From contig JAIVEN010000002.1 of assembly GCA_026686845.1 (NCBI GenBank), positions 26,076,001 through 26,140,000 on the forward strand: a DNA stretch of 64,000 nucleotides, written 5' to 3'. The first letter of the stretch is position 1, and every line of letters starts with the position of its first letter. This document shows positions 49,660 through 61,444 of the stretch, one piece after another. A program made the position numbers and the translations under genes. The notes under the pieces were generated by a model. It did not search any database. It had not been told where the DNA came from and was given only the letters and a program-made list of their open reading frames with translations. Source of the stretch: Adenanthera pavonina (Eukaryota > Streptophyta > Magnoliopsida > Fabales > Fabaceae).

Positions 49660-50370
49660 TTCTTATTTTGCTTCTCTATGTTAAATTGATATTTTTTTTT
49701 GGTGAAATATGTTAAATTGATATTGATTTTGGATGAGAAGTCAACTATTGCTTTTTGTAAAAAGTTGTTAGAATAATCATATTTTATAAAAATAAAATCT
49801 GAATAAAAATAGAAAAATTTATCATAAATTTATTTGGATGAAAAAAATTATAATTAAAAATTATGATTTAATTTATAAAAATATAAACTAAACCGAGAAC
49901 CCTGTCAATCCTTGCTGCACATAAACCCTTATCTGTAAATTGCACGGACCACTAGGCAATATGGGTCATGCAAATAGCACCTATTTCATGAGTCTTGGGC
50001 CAACAAACAAGAAGCAAGGAATCCAGTTGAGCGAGGAGGAAGAACAATTCAAGGCAAAAACAATGAAGAATCAATATCAATATACTCTATCAAATTCTAA
50101 ATATAGGATATTTTATAGAAATATTATTTGGTTCAAAATATATGATATTTTGTGAGATTATTTATTATATTAAGTTTTTTTATTCATACCCCCTCATCTA
50201 TAATCAATAGGTAGAAGATAATTAATAAGAGTAAATGATAAAAATTATAAGAATTTCTAAATAAGTTTAATGTTCTAACTCTTTTTCTTAAAATGTCGGT
50301 GAGAAGCTACACTATTAATTAGTCATAAACAATCATCTTAAACTTCATGCAACGTATAAGACCTCTTTTA

Positions 50371-50591
50371 GGCTACGTTTGGTAGAAAGAAAGTTAGTTT
50401 CAAGAAAGGGAAAAGGAGAAAGAAAATGTATCTTCATCTATTTGATAGCTAATTATAACTCCTTCATTGAAAATGTCAATGTTTTCTATAGCTAATAATA
50501 GCTCTTTCATTGGAAACCAAACACATTAAAATGGATTTTCTCTCTTCTTTTCCCTTTCTTGCAACCAAATTTCTTTCTACCAAACATAGCA
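50371..50591. mobile_element. Tourist-like MITE with long terminal inverted repeats
   Basis: Left end GGCTACGTTTGGTAGAAAG, right end inward TGCTATGTTTGGTAGAAAG; similarity continues for about 45 bp. TTA lies on both sides (50368-50370, 50592-50594). The paralogous position near 14506 is an empty site ('ctcctagttttgcag'). Confidence 0.75.
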
Positions 50592-50599
50592 TTAGTTTT

Positions 50600-50872
50600 G
50601 CACTTTCTTCAGTCCTAAATATAGGACATTTTTTCTTAATCTTAAATATAAAATAATTTCTATAATATAAGATAATATTTATTATACATTACTAGAAAAA
50701 TGTCCATATTTAATTCATAAAAGAGAAAAAGAGAAAAATATTCAATAAGAATAATTTTATAAAGATGTAGTGATATTTAAAAAGTTAAGACAACTAACTA
50801 TTTTTTATTTTTACCCTTAATTAGTGTGATTTAATTAGTAGGAGCTTGTATCAAGGGACAGAAGGACTAATA
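50600..50872. mobile_element. Stowaway-like MITE
   Basis: About 270 bp between 'cttcagtcctaaatatagg' and 'caagggacagaaggacta'. Its ends and interior ('aaatataaaataatttct', 'ttagtgtgatttaatta') match the Stowaway-like unit at 28176-28440. It is absent from the paralogous site near 14515. Confidence 0.6.
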
Positions 50873-52020
50873 CATATGGTTGATGATACCCCACTCCTCG
50901 ACAAGCAGTCATTCCGGGGGCATTATACAAAACCATTCCATTTATCCACTTCATTCAAGTGTGGCACTGTTGCACCCTCGCATAGATGTAGCCACCTTTA
51001 TGTAATAAAGAGTACTTCTACTTTTACCTTTTTTCACTTGAGGAGTATTACACCAATTTTTTAGCAAATGCAAATACAGATCCTCACTGTATTGACAACA
51101 AATATTGCCTGTTTCGAATGATTCATATTTCATATATATATATATATAATTATTTTCTAAATTTGTAATTAAAAAATCTTTTCTTCATGTATCTTGCTTT
51201 ATCTAAGACAAAAAAACATATCACAATCTTAAAGAAAAATTACATCATTCAAATTGAATTTAAACAATTCAAAATTGTTAAAAAATAATTAACACAGTAA
51301 TAGTGTTATTTTTCAACAACAAAGAATCCACACCAGTGCACAACCATATGATTTATTACATTATTGTTGATAGCTAAATAGCAAAAAATTACAAGCTATA
51401 CTAAATGATTTTTGAGATTCTTCTACCAACGTTTTCTTTCTTGTAATCTCTGATGTTGGTTTAGTGTTTGGAAAAGAAACCAGTGGACAAGAATCAACAT
51501 GAATCCCCTGGCTGCTAGAATTTCGAGTCCCACCGGGAATTGGGAGTACCTTCCCTCATTCCCATTTTTCTTATCAAAAAACAAAAATAGTGGATAAGCA
51601 TCTGACTTATTACACACGGAGCTGTGAATTCTACGGTGTCACATCTGCCACTGATAAGTAGAATCAGACTCAAGTCCTTTTATGATAACAGTACAGTTTC
51701 AGATTATTTTCCTTTCTTCTTCAATATATACAAAACTCAAATCAATATAAACATTTTCTTTGGGTTAAAGTACATTCCTCTAAGGACGAATTTTCCAAGG
51801 AAGAAAACCACAGAACTAATTTATTTTAAGATTTTCATTGGAAAAGAGCAATCCCAGAATGTCATACTTACACTAACCCTTGAGGCCTATATAAAGTTCC
51901 AACAGAAATCGTCTCTTCAGGAAGCAATGTTTCAGGAAGCAATGTCACAGTTTTCATGTATGCCATTGAGAGGAAGAAATGACGATGGCAAGGTGAGCCA
52001 CAAGTACTGATGACAATGCA

Positions 52021-55000
52021 TCATACAGGAACCCGGTACGATCGGTCAACCATTTTCAATATGAACAGGTTTCCTTTGTCACCTCTTGATACCCTGTAAT
52101 ATGATGTAGAAAAAGAACAAATAATAATTGTATTTGATATATACCTTAATGATTGAGAAAAAAGATATAGAATTTAAGAGTTAAGAATGATAATCTAATG
52201 TGAATGTTACTTAAGAGTCTCATGTAAATATATAGGGATTATGGCAACAAGTTTGCTGCTAGAATCACTTGAAATTATCAACAGAAAAAGGGAATTAAAA
52301 TATCCTAAATATGCAACAAATCAAGAAAGGAAAAAAAAGTAGAAATTTAAAGCAAAAAAAATTAGAAGAATCAATCATAAGCATCGAGAAATCATAATAT
52401 TGCAACTAAAGGTTTGAATTTCTCATGGAATATAATGGTCTTGAGGAGGGAGACAGAAAAAACAATATCAAAAAGGATAAAACATTTATATATCAGTTTT
52501 ATAAGATTAAAATCCCATCTATTCAAAGTAGATATGATAAGAGACAAGGTAGCAAAGTTTCAGTGTTTGCCTATATGTAGGAGAATTCATGTTGCAAACA
52601 GAAGAACTTAACTCCTTGCACTTCAAGAGGTTTCTGAATTGTCCACGAACATATTTTCTCAATGGACAAGAAAACTGGACGTGAATCAAATGTTGCAATT
52701 GTATTATATGTAAAGTAAATAAGGCACATAACTCACCGCAGCTCTTCATCTAAATATGTTATTTCCAATTCACCACGAGCTCTTCCAGGTGCCTTAACAG
52801 GTATCTGCATATATGTACAACATGAAAACAGATATCTCATTTATAAAAAAATCAATATCAATACCAATATTAATATAGAATATAAAATCTACATGAAGTT
52901 ACACAATTTATAAGTTATGAATCGTGTGGTTTTTCTTAGGTTCCGTGCAATTTTTTTCTTTTTTTTCAATATTTCTCTATACATTTCATTGGATTTCGTG
53001 CAAACTTTTCTTTCTTGTTTCTTCAATCTTCTTCTACACATTTCAACATAGTTTAAATGATAGAAAAATAAATACAATCTTTGAAAAATTTTTAAGTTAT
53101 TATATCTAGCTTTACTTAGTTTAAGCATAGCATTCATCTATATTAATTACTAGGGCACTAAAGACCAAGATATCCAAAAATTTTGACTGAGAATATTCAA
53201 TTTGCTCTAAAGGATCTGCAATTTGTGCATGGGCTTCTTTGGAGCTTGTTAAATAATTACCAGACATATTTCACTCCTAAATACAGGATATAAAGCAATC
53301 ATTGAGATGCGAAAACACTTACAAAGCCTGCAATTTTGAAAGTATCAAATTTGACAGCCACTTTTCTCGAATTCAGAGGTGTTAAATCTGCTGTAACCTA
53401 CAAAATATTATTTCTTACTTTTTTAAGAGAAATATGAAAGGATCATATAAATGTCTAACAACTACTTATCTCAACTTCAAAATGTGACCTGGTTGAAGAA
53501 TGGCCAAGACTCCATATTTTGGGCCCTGAGAGTATCCACATTGATTGCTTGATAATTTACCTTTGTTCTCAAAATCTTTGGTCTCTATCATTACATTAGT
53601 TAACAAGTTAGTGCAACATTTGTATGCAAAGTCACTTGTGACTTTAAAAAGTGGGGGGAAAAAATTAAAAGAAACGCAACAACAATAGCAACAAGTCCTA
53701 ACTTTTCTATCTATGCATAAAAGATGAGCCTTTATGTGAATTATTTGCCTATCATATAACTATAATTCAGATTCAGAACATAAACAAAATAAATGCTTAT
53801 AATCTATTAGAAAGTCACACGTATTATGGTGAAATGAAATGAAAAAAGTCTACACTCTAAAAGCTTGTTGACAACACAAGAACATGCACCACCGAAGAAA
53901 TGAAAATGCCTATTTTGGGGTATCTGCAGTGGATAGAATAAAAATCTAAATTTGGAGAAGCCACTGATTGCATTTATAATTGTTCTTTCCACCAAGTATT
54001 GTGAAACAAATAAATCCAAGCAAAACTTAAGTTAAAGTATTTCTCTAGGTAACACAGGAGAATGATCAATTGGATAAGTATGCCATAGGTCCACCAATTC
54101 TGTTAAGCAATTGGATACCACTGGCATTAAGAAAAAGTTGAAATTTTTAATTTTTTGCAAACATGCAATGCAAGACAAACTTGACACACAATATATATTT
54201 AGGACACCAAACTTTTGGGACAAAGATCGTATTTTGCCTAACTTTTTATTGCACTAATCTCATCTTATGGACCTCTTCTATTGACAAATGAATTTATGGT
54301 CATCCTTATGCACTTTTAAGTAAAATAAATGCTCTTTTTGCAGATAGAGGAAACAAACTGCAATGGTTAAAACCATTAGATTCATCACAATGCCTAACAT
54401 ATCCTGAAATATTTAAAAACATCATTGTAATACAGGGCCTGTTTGGATCTTGTTTAGTTAAAAAAAAAAAGATCCATTTTTGAAACAAAAGAATAAAAAA
54501 AGTTGTTTGATTGTATAGTTTTCAGCAATGGTTTTCAAAAACAAGAACATAGAATGTTGTCCCAAAGACTGAAAAAATACAAAATAACTTTCAATTGTGA
54601 TGAACATTGATTTACCAAGAAAATTGAGAACAAGGAAGCCATCAGTTTTTACTAATGGCATATTTGTAAATATATACAAATCTAGAACTCCTATTGTTGT
54701 ATATGCTTTTTAGAACAAAGTTTCAAACGCTATTTTTAGGTGTTTTTGTTCTAAAAAAAGCATTTTTGAGAATAATCTTATGCAACTATTTTAAAGAACA
54801 AACAACTGAAAACACTTTCAAATAGACCCATAGATAGCCAAGATATTAGTTAAAATAAGACAAACCTGAAAGAAAAATGTTTACCTGAGTTTGTAAAATT
54901 GACCTTGAGGTAGTGTATATAAGCTCCCATTTTCCATCAAGTAGATTAGATTTTAGCGGCTCCTTTGTTGGATTAACTGCTTCAAGTTTGCGTGCAATCT

Positions 55001-56783
55001 ATTTAGAAATAAATTCCAACAATCAAGAATAAAGATCCCATAAACTTGTAAAATTAACACCAATTCCATTGAGAAATAATAAGACATCCATGTTAGAGCA
55101 TAATCAAATTTTTTAAGATTATATAATTTAAATTTAATAATTTAATTTAACAATGACATTTGAATTTAAAATACATTAATCAATAAGTATATGCATTGCG
55201 AAAATATTATAAAATAATAAATAACAGAGAAATAAAATTTTCATGAATATATTTCCCAATAAGTTATATTTTTAACAAAAAGTATCAATAACATTTCAGA
55301 AAAATTGCATTTACCCACCCTCATGTTTACCTCCAATTACAATGTCCTCCCAAATCTCAAAAGAATACAATAGACTCCCTAATCTATTAGGTCCATTGTA
55401 GTAAGTCCCCTACTGTGTAAACTCAAAAATTTAAACTGCATATAATTAGAAATATACTCTTCTTATTATTGACTACCCATTTAGCCTTCCTCTTCATCTT
55501 CCCCAGTCTGCCACAACTGGCCTGCAGAGGAACACAAGGCTTTTGCAAGCAGAAGCATAGGATCCAGTTATAAATCAACCCCTTTTTCTTGTAAAACCCC
55601 TAGTTTGCAATGTCTTTCTTTCCTACCCCTTCTTTTACAGTCCTGGCTTTCAGCACAGGCTTCCTAGATTCCACTTTGTGCGCCTACCCCTTCTTTTTCA
55701 TTTCTGTCTTTCCCTACTCTTGTACTTTCTCTATATTCTTCCTTTAACAACCAACTCCATCAGCTGATTCAATTCTCACTGAAAATGTGAAACTTCTTGT
55801 TAATGTCTCTCTCCCTCTTTGTTGAGGACTTAACTTTGGCAAGCTAATGGAAACAAAAACCCTGTGAAAGTGTTTTATGTTTTGCTGCAAACTAGCTTGT
55901 GAAAGTGGCCAAATTAGGAAAGATGACAAAATGTATATTGATGGAAATGTTATTTTAATAATATTATAAAGTCTATAAAACATTTTATAAAAAAAAAAGT
56001 TTATAAAACTTACATAACAATTAACAAAGAGTTTATTGCAATGTCAGCAATTTCTTTTAGGTTAGGGGCATATGGCAATTGGAGGCTAAATGCAGTTTTT
56101 GTGATTTCCTTTTCTTGGAAGGTTCACTTTCTTTTGAAAGGTTATACTATCTTGTATATTCAATTTAATTAATTTATAAAAAAGGGGAGTTTTATTGCTT
56201 CAAACATACATGATTATATGGCTTAACATATATGATTACATGGCTTAACATACTGCTAGTGTGACTCCACGCTATTGAGGGAAACACCTATCATCTTGCA
56301 GAATATACTAAGGACCAACACGTGACTGGTCAAAATTAGAAATTCAGTGTAATGGACAGCATAGCAGAAAGTTCCATCCTTCATTTTTGTGATCAAGAAA
56401 ACAGAGCATACCAACTAAAAGACGAACCCGAAAGCAAAACCCACCTGATCAATCCTTTGCTCGTCTTCAGGGGTAGCATCAGCCCCTCGATCTAACGGCG
56501 CAATGGCCTCGAGAAGCTCATCCTTAAGGGCCTCAGCATCTTTGCCCTTTTTCAAGAAGGCAGGAAAGAAGGAGACTCTTGCCCTCCATTTCTGTGAGGC
56601 TGAAGAAGCCCTGGAGAAGAAATCATGGTTGGTTTCGTAGTCATAATAGATGGTGGGTTTGACGGCGAAGCGAGAGGTCGAAGGTGTTGAATGGAAATGG
56701 AGAAATTTGGGCGGGGAATTGTCGGGTGGTGTGGTGTTGAGAAGTGGAAGAACGAAAGGAGAGGAGGATAAGGCCATGGTCAT
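52021..56783 (-). CDS. FBN3: Plastid-lipid-associated protein / fibrillin (FBN3 type), complete
   Basis: A plastid structural lipid-binding protein of the PAP/fibrillin family (lipocalin-like fold), expected in plastoglobules or thylakoids. Six exons with GT-AG borders and compatible phases: 56783-56445, 54998-54885, 53584-53489, 53397-53323, 52804-52737 and 52093-52021. They give 254 residues. The N-terminus (MTMALSSSPFVLPLL...) is Ser/Pro-rich, a transit peptide. The mature part has the PAP landmarks LLEAIAPLDRGADATPEDEQ, NGKWELIY-type LDGKWELIYTTS, INVDTLRAQNMESWPFFNQ and the C-terminal RGDKGNLFILKM. No stop or frameshift. The text fits Arabidopsis PAP3/FBN3 as I remember it. A second ATG at 56777 is an alternative start. 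Fragments of this gene recur across the window. Confidence 0.92.
54435..54829. mobile_element. MITE in fibrillin intron 2
   Basis: Ends GGGCCTGTTTGGATC and (inward) GGGTCTATTTGAAAG, about 395 bp. The target duplication is unclear. The inner part is shared with 15451-15725, so the element was in place before that block was copied. Confidence 0.55.
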
Positions 56784-58828
56784 ATTATTGGCGTCCTCGG
56801 TCAGACTGTCATCATATCCTTCCCTTTAAAATATCAATTTATCAACCTAGTATATAATCTAGGATGTAAATATAGTCTTCAATGCACATTGGCTCATATA
56901 TGAAAGGGTTCTCAGTCCCTTAATTATTAGTTCTTGGGTTCAATTTTTGAGGTGATGAAAATGGAAACGATGTGTTTGAGAGATCCACTTTCTGCCTGCG
57001 TCTGACTTGTGACGGGTTGATCCGGATTGATCGGAATATCAAATAATTTGCTTAAAAAAATGTAAATATAGTTGTATAAATTTGATGGGGAAATGAGAAT
57101 AGAAGCGATGTGCTTGAGAGATCCACATTTTACCCAGATCTGACTTGAATCGGGTCGATGCGAATTAATAGAAGTTATTGGTTTTATATACCGATGATTT
57201 ACTTTAAAGAGTCAGCATGCTTTATTAGCCATGCAAACTCTTCCATACACGGCTTTTAAAAAAATATAATGCATGTAAAAATGTAAATAGGTAAAATAAG
57301 AAATTCAAGATGAGTCATATAAATAACATTATAAGTCTATACGATAATATCTACTAGTTCCATATAAGATTTATTACTTATGTTCCATACTGACAAGTGA
57401 AGTATCACACATATAAAAAAAAAAGTATATAACATCATTAAATTTTTTAAAAAATTTAAAAAATTTTATTTTACCCTTATTAAATATTATTAACCAATAC
57501 AATTTATAATAGGATAAAACTTAGGTCATTTTCTTATAGCCATTTGATCCAATTCTCAAATTATTTCATGTCACATGGATTATTTTTTCCATATTAACAG
57601 TTAACTTAATAATAATAATGCCTCATCACTTAATTTGTTAAAAAAATAGTTCGTGTGGCATAAAATAATTAGAGAATTAGTTCTAATGGTTATAAGAAAA
57701 TGGACCTAAGTTTTGTCATCTATAATACTAGATATTACATTAATAAAGGGCAAAATTGACAAATAAAACTATATTACCTTATAATATAGAATAAAAAAAT
57801 TTAACTTATTATTTTATAATATAGGATAAAAAGAGTATATTATAATAGATAGATAGATAGGTTTTTATAATTTACAAGTTATTAATATTTAAAAAATTTA
57901 ATTTAAAAGAACATTTTATAAACTATAAGTAATATATAAATAATTTAGGGGCCAAAAAATATATGAATAATTATTTTAATTTTTAAAATATATATAACAA
58001 TTTTGTTAAAATTTATAAATTTGCATAAAGAATTTGAATTTTTTTATCAACCATAAATAATTTGACTTATTAGCGGTGATTAGATTTTTTTTATTTTTTT
58101 TAGTCCAAAAAAGGGTCTACTTAATTTTTTCTTCTAAATAAAATACTTGAACTATATATGATATATGTAAATAACTTTTCAATTTTTTAATTTAATCATT
58201 TTCAATAAACCCTTTAATATATTATGCTTCAAAAATGAAATAACATATTTAATTGTATATAAAAGTTTAAAGATTTAAAAAATTTGTTAACAAAATTTAA
58301 AAAATAAAAAATGATTTAAAATTTAAAATAATTATATGTAATTTAACTTTTAAGAAAATAGATACTTCCTCTCGATTTAAACACATGGGACTTTTAACTT
58401 ATTAGTAGTTATTAAAAAAAATGTTAAACTTATTAAATTTGTCTTAAATTTAATTTATTTTTTAAATTTACCTCCAATTAAATATTAAAATTTGTTATCA
58501 TACATTTAATATTTTTTATTGTCTAATTAATTAGAGATATTTATAAAAAAATTCATATAATACTTACTCCCTTTCAAAATATTGGGCGGAATTGACTATT
58601 CACTCCTATCATGAAGAATAATTAAAGTTACTTGTACATCTTAATTTTTTTAAGAAATTATTATCTTTTTAAAATTACCCTAATTTAAATTACCCATCTT
58701 AATTACTATTATTTTTTTAATTTCTTTTCACGTGAGAAAAAGTCAAGTATCTATCTTAATTGAGGTTTATCATAAATAAGAGTAAAAATGGAAAAAATTA
58801 TTAAATTATTGCAAACTTTCATAAAATA

Positions 58829-59083
58829 CTCCCTACAATTCTAAATATAAGATTTTTTGTTCTGATCCTAAATATAAAATCCTTTGTTGTATACGAAGTA
58901 GTATTTATTATACATTTCTAAACGATGCTCATATTTAATATATTCCAAAAAGAGATTAAATAATAGCAGTTTTAGAAAAATGTTGTGATTTTTGGAAAAA
59001 TCGAAATAATTAACTAATTTTAACTCTTATCCTTAATTTGTATAATTCGGTTAAATGAGTCTTATCTTAAAAAATAGAAAGAG
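58829..59083. mobile_element. Stowaway-like MITE nested in another repeat
   Basis: Starts CTCCCTACAATTCTAAATAT and ends in the inverted form near 'aaatagaaagag', with TA on both sides. Its flanks ('aactttcataaaa' and 'tttatattttgaaatc') recur uninterrupted at about 59255-59285, giving an empty site in a neighbouring repeat copy. Confidence 0.6.
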
Positions 59084-60736
59084 TAATTTATATTTTGAAA
59101 TCTTATTTCCTATTAAATTCACCATATATTTTGAAATGTAGAAAATAATCCATAATAACTATATTTTATTCCATTTGTTTTCCATTATAAATCACCTTAA
59201 TTGAAGTCTATCATAAATAGGAGTAAAAATGGGAAAAAATTGTTAAATTACTTCTAACTTTCATAAAATCATTTATATTTTAAAATCTTATTTTCTACTA
59301 AATTTACCATATATTTTGAAACCAAGAGAGTAATATATAATAACTATATTTTATTTAATCTTTCTACTATTGTAAATCATTTTTAATCAATTAACACATA
59401 CATAAAATTAATTAAAATTCTTGAACTCCGTACAATTTATTATAACTTTACAATATTGCCCATATTAAATTATAATATATTTTAATTATATCTTTCTTAT
59501 TTTTTTTTCACTATAATTATTTAATAAGGTACAAATATAGAAATAAATATTTAATAAAAAATAGAGAGAATGCTAGATCACATGAACTTTCCCCAAACAA
59601 CTTACTCTATGCATTTCATTTAAAATTAAATGCACTTAAATGAGCATACGCTTTATTTAATTCTTTTCTTCCGTCAAGATAATGATCTCGATTATATATT
59701 CTTCCGTCCTAAATTTAATAATCTTTTCAAAATATAAGGCTATTTATTATGTATTATAAAAAAGATTCTATTTGACTTAGATTAGAGAGAAATAGGAAGA
59801 AATTTAATAAAATTAATTTTAGAAAGGCAACATAATTTTTTGAAAGATTATAATATTTTTTCTATATTCTATTATAAGTTATTTTTAATCGTTTTACATA
59901 TACAAAAAAGTAATTAAAATTTTTAAACTTTGTAAGATTTACTATAACTTTTTACTACTGTCCTTATTAAATTATACTTATTTCAATTATCTCTTTCTTA
60001 ATATCTTTCTATCATAATTATTTAATAAAAAATAAATATAAAAATAAAAATTTAATACTCAGTAACTTATATTTTACATATTTAAATTTTTGTAAAACAT
60101 AACTTATAATAAAGAAGAGAGAAAATAATTAAATAATTTTAACTCCTTTTTTTTAGTCCACTTGATTTGATTAAAAGGTATTCTTTTTAATTCTTAATAT
60201 AAGTCGTTTTTAACTAACTTACCAGAATCCAGAAAAATTTGTTAAAATATTAAAATTATCTTAAAATTGATATAATTTACCTCCTTAACCCTAATAAATA
60301 TATTATCAATTCAAATAATTCGTTCTTTCTTACTCATAAATAGAGATATTTTAAAAATAAAATAATTAATATTCTAAAAATTTAGAAAAATTGACTTATA
60401 TTTAACACCATAAAAACCTTTACAATGCCACCTATAATAAAAAAAATGCATGGAGTATTAAGAGTAAGTTGTTGGGAAAATCACAATTAAATTCTAAAAT
60501 ATAAAAATATTTATTAAAAAGTTTTAATACTACAAAATATTATATGTAAGTTTTATGGTTAAAATTAATGTAAAATCTTAAAAAATAAGTATAAGATTAT
60601 AAAAAGAAGTATAAAAATTTTTAATACTGAGTATAAAATTATATTTTAATATTTTATACTTATATTTCATAATTTTATACTCAATAATAAAAATTTTTAT
60701 ATTTAATTTTTAAAATTTGAGAATCAAATATAATAC

Positions 60737-60972
60737 TCCATCTGTTCCTTAATATAAGGGATAAAAGGTAAAATCATATAAATCAAGAAAATTAATAAAT
60801 TTGTCTGAAATAGAAAATATTTTTTAAAAATATCCTCATTTAATATTAATAATTTTTATATCATATAATTAATACAAATGAAAAAAATATTATATTAATT
60901 AGGTATATTTTTAAAAAAAATTATTAAATATATCAAATAAACCCCTTATCCCTTATATTTTGGAACACAAAA
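60737..60972. mobile_element. Stowaway-like MITE
   Basis: The inverted ends 'ccatctgttccttaatataa' and 'ccttatattttggaacaca' enclose about 235 bp of AT-rich sequence. The exact borders and TA duplication are not certain. Confidence 0.5.
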
Positions 60973-61444
60973 ATTTTTTTAATTGTCTCTTATATTAAAA
61001 AATAAAGAAAATATTTTTTAGTGTTAAGAATTTCAAATAAATATTTTGTTGTTTTGAAATTTGTCCGTTTAGATGAATTAATTCATGCGTTTGGACAATA
61101 AGATTCACCATTAACGTTTTCAGAAACAATCATTCGGTTCCGTGTCTGGAAATAAGAAATCATTTAGCACGTGCACCGCCGCGGCGGCATCCGCGTCACT
61201 CACCGCACAAAAGTCCAAGCCTGGAATCGCAAAGCCAATTGATAGATGTGGCAATTACAAAGCAAGCCAGAGCCTCTTCCCAAATCCTACTTGTGCTTTC
61301 ACTCACTATTATCTTCTCCACTTCAGTCTCTCGCATCTTCTGTTCCCCTCTTCTTTTTTAAAAAATAGAAAATTTTTTATGATTGATCATTCCTTGTGAG
61401 TTCCTCGCTACAATCCTGAGAATTTAGAAAAAAGATACATCAAG

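Larger units (their letters stand above)
49740..52020. other. Spacer 3' of the fibrillin gene, duplicated from or to 14148-15130
   Basis: No gene seen. 49940-50160 and 50880-51470 match 14150-14340 and 14545-15130. The insertions at 50371 and 50595 interrupt this copy only. 51620-52020 is unique; it probably contains the fibrillin 3' UTR near its right end. Confidence 0.55.
56784..61444. other. AT-rich intergenic region with MITEs
   Basis: No gene seen. The fibrillin promoter must lie at the left end. 56955-57040 and 57088-57175 are two copies of an ~85-bp segment ('gatgtgtttgagagatccac'). The rest is extremely AT-rich, with several MITE-like units built on 'ctaaatataag' or 'tattataaatcattttt' words. 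61142-61444 probably contains the 5' UTR of the gene at 61445. Confidence 0.55.

Noticed and set aside
61142..61399. Upstream frame MSGNKKSFST... as first exon of the right-hand gene
   Set aside because: It ends in a stop before 61445 and no splice join is needed; the ATG at 61445 already gives a transit-like start that joins exon 2 in phase.
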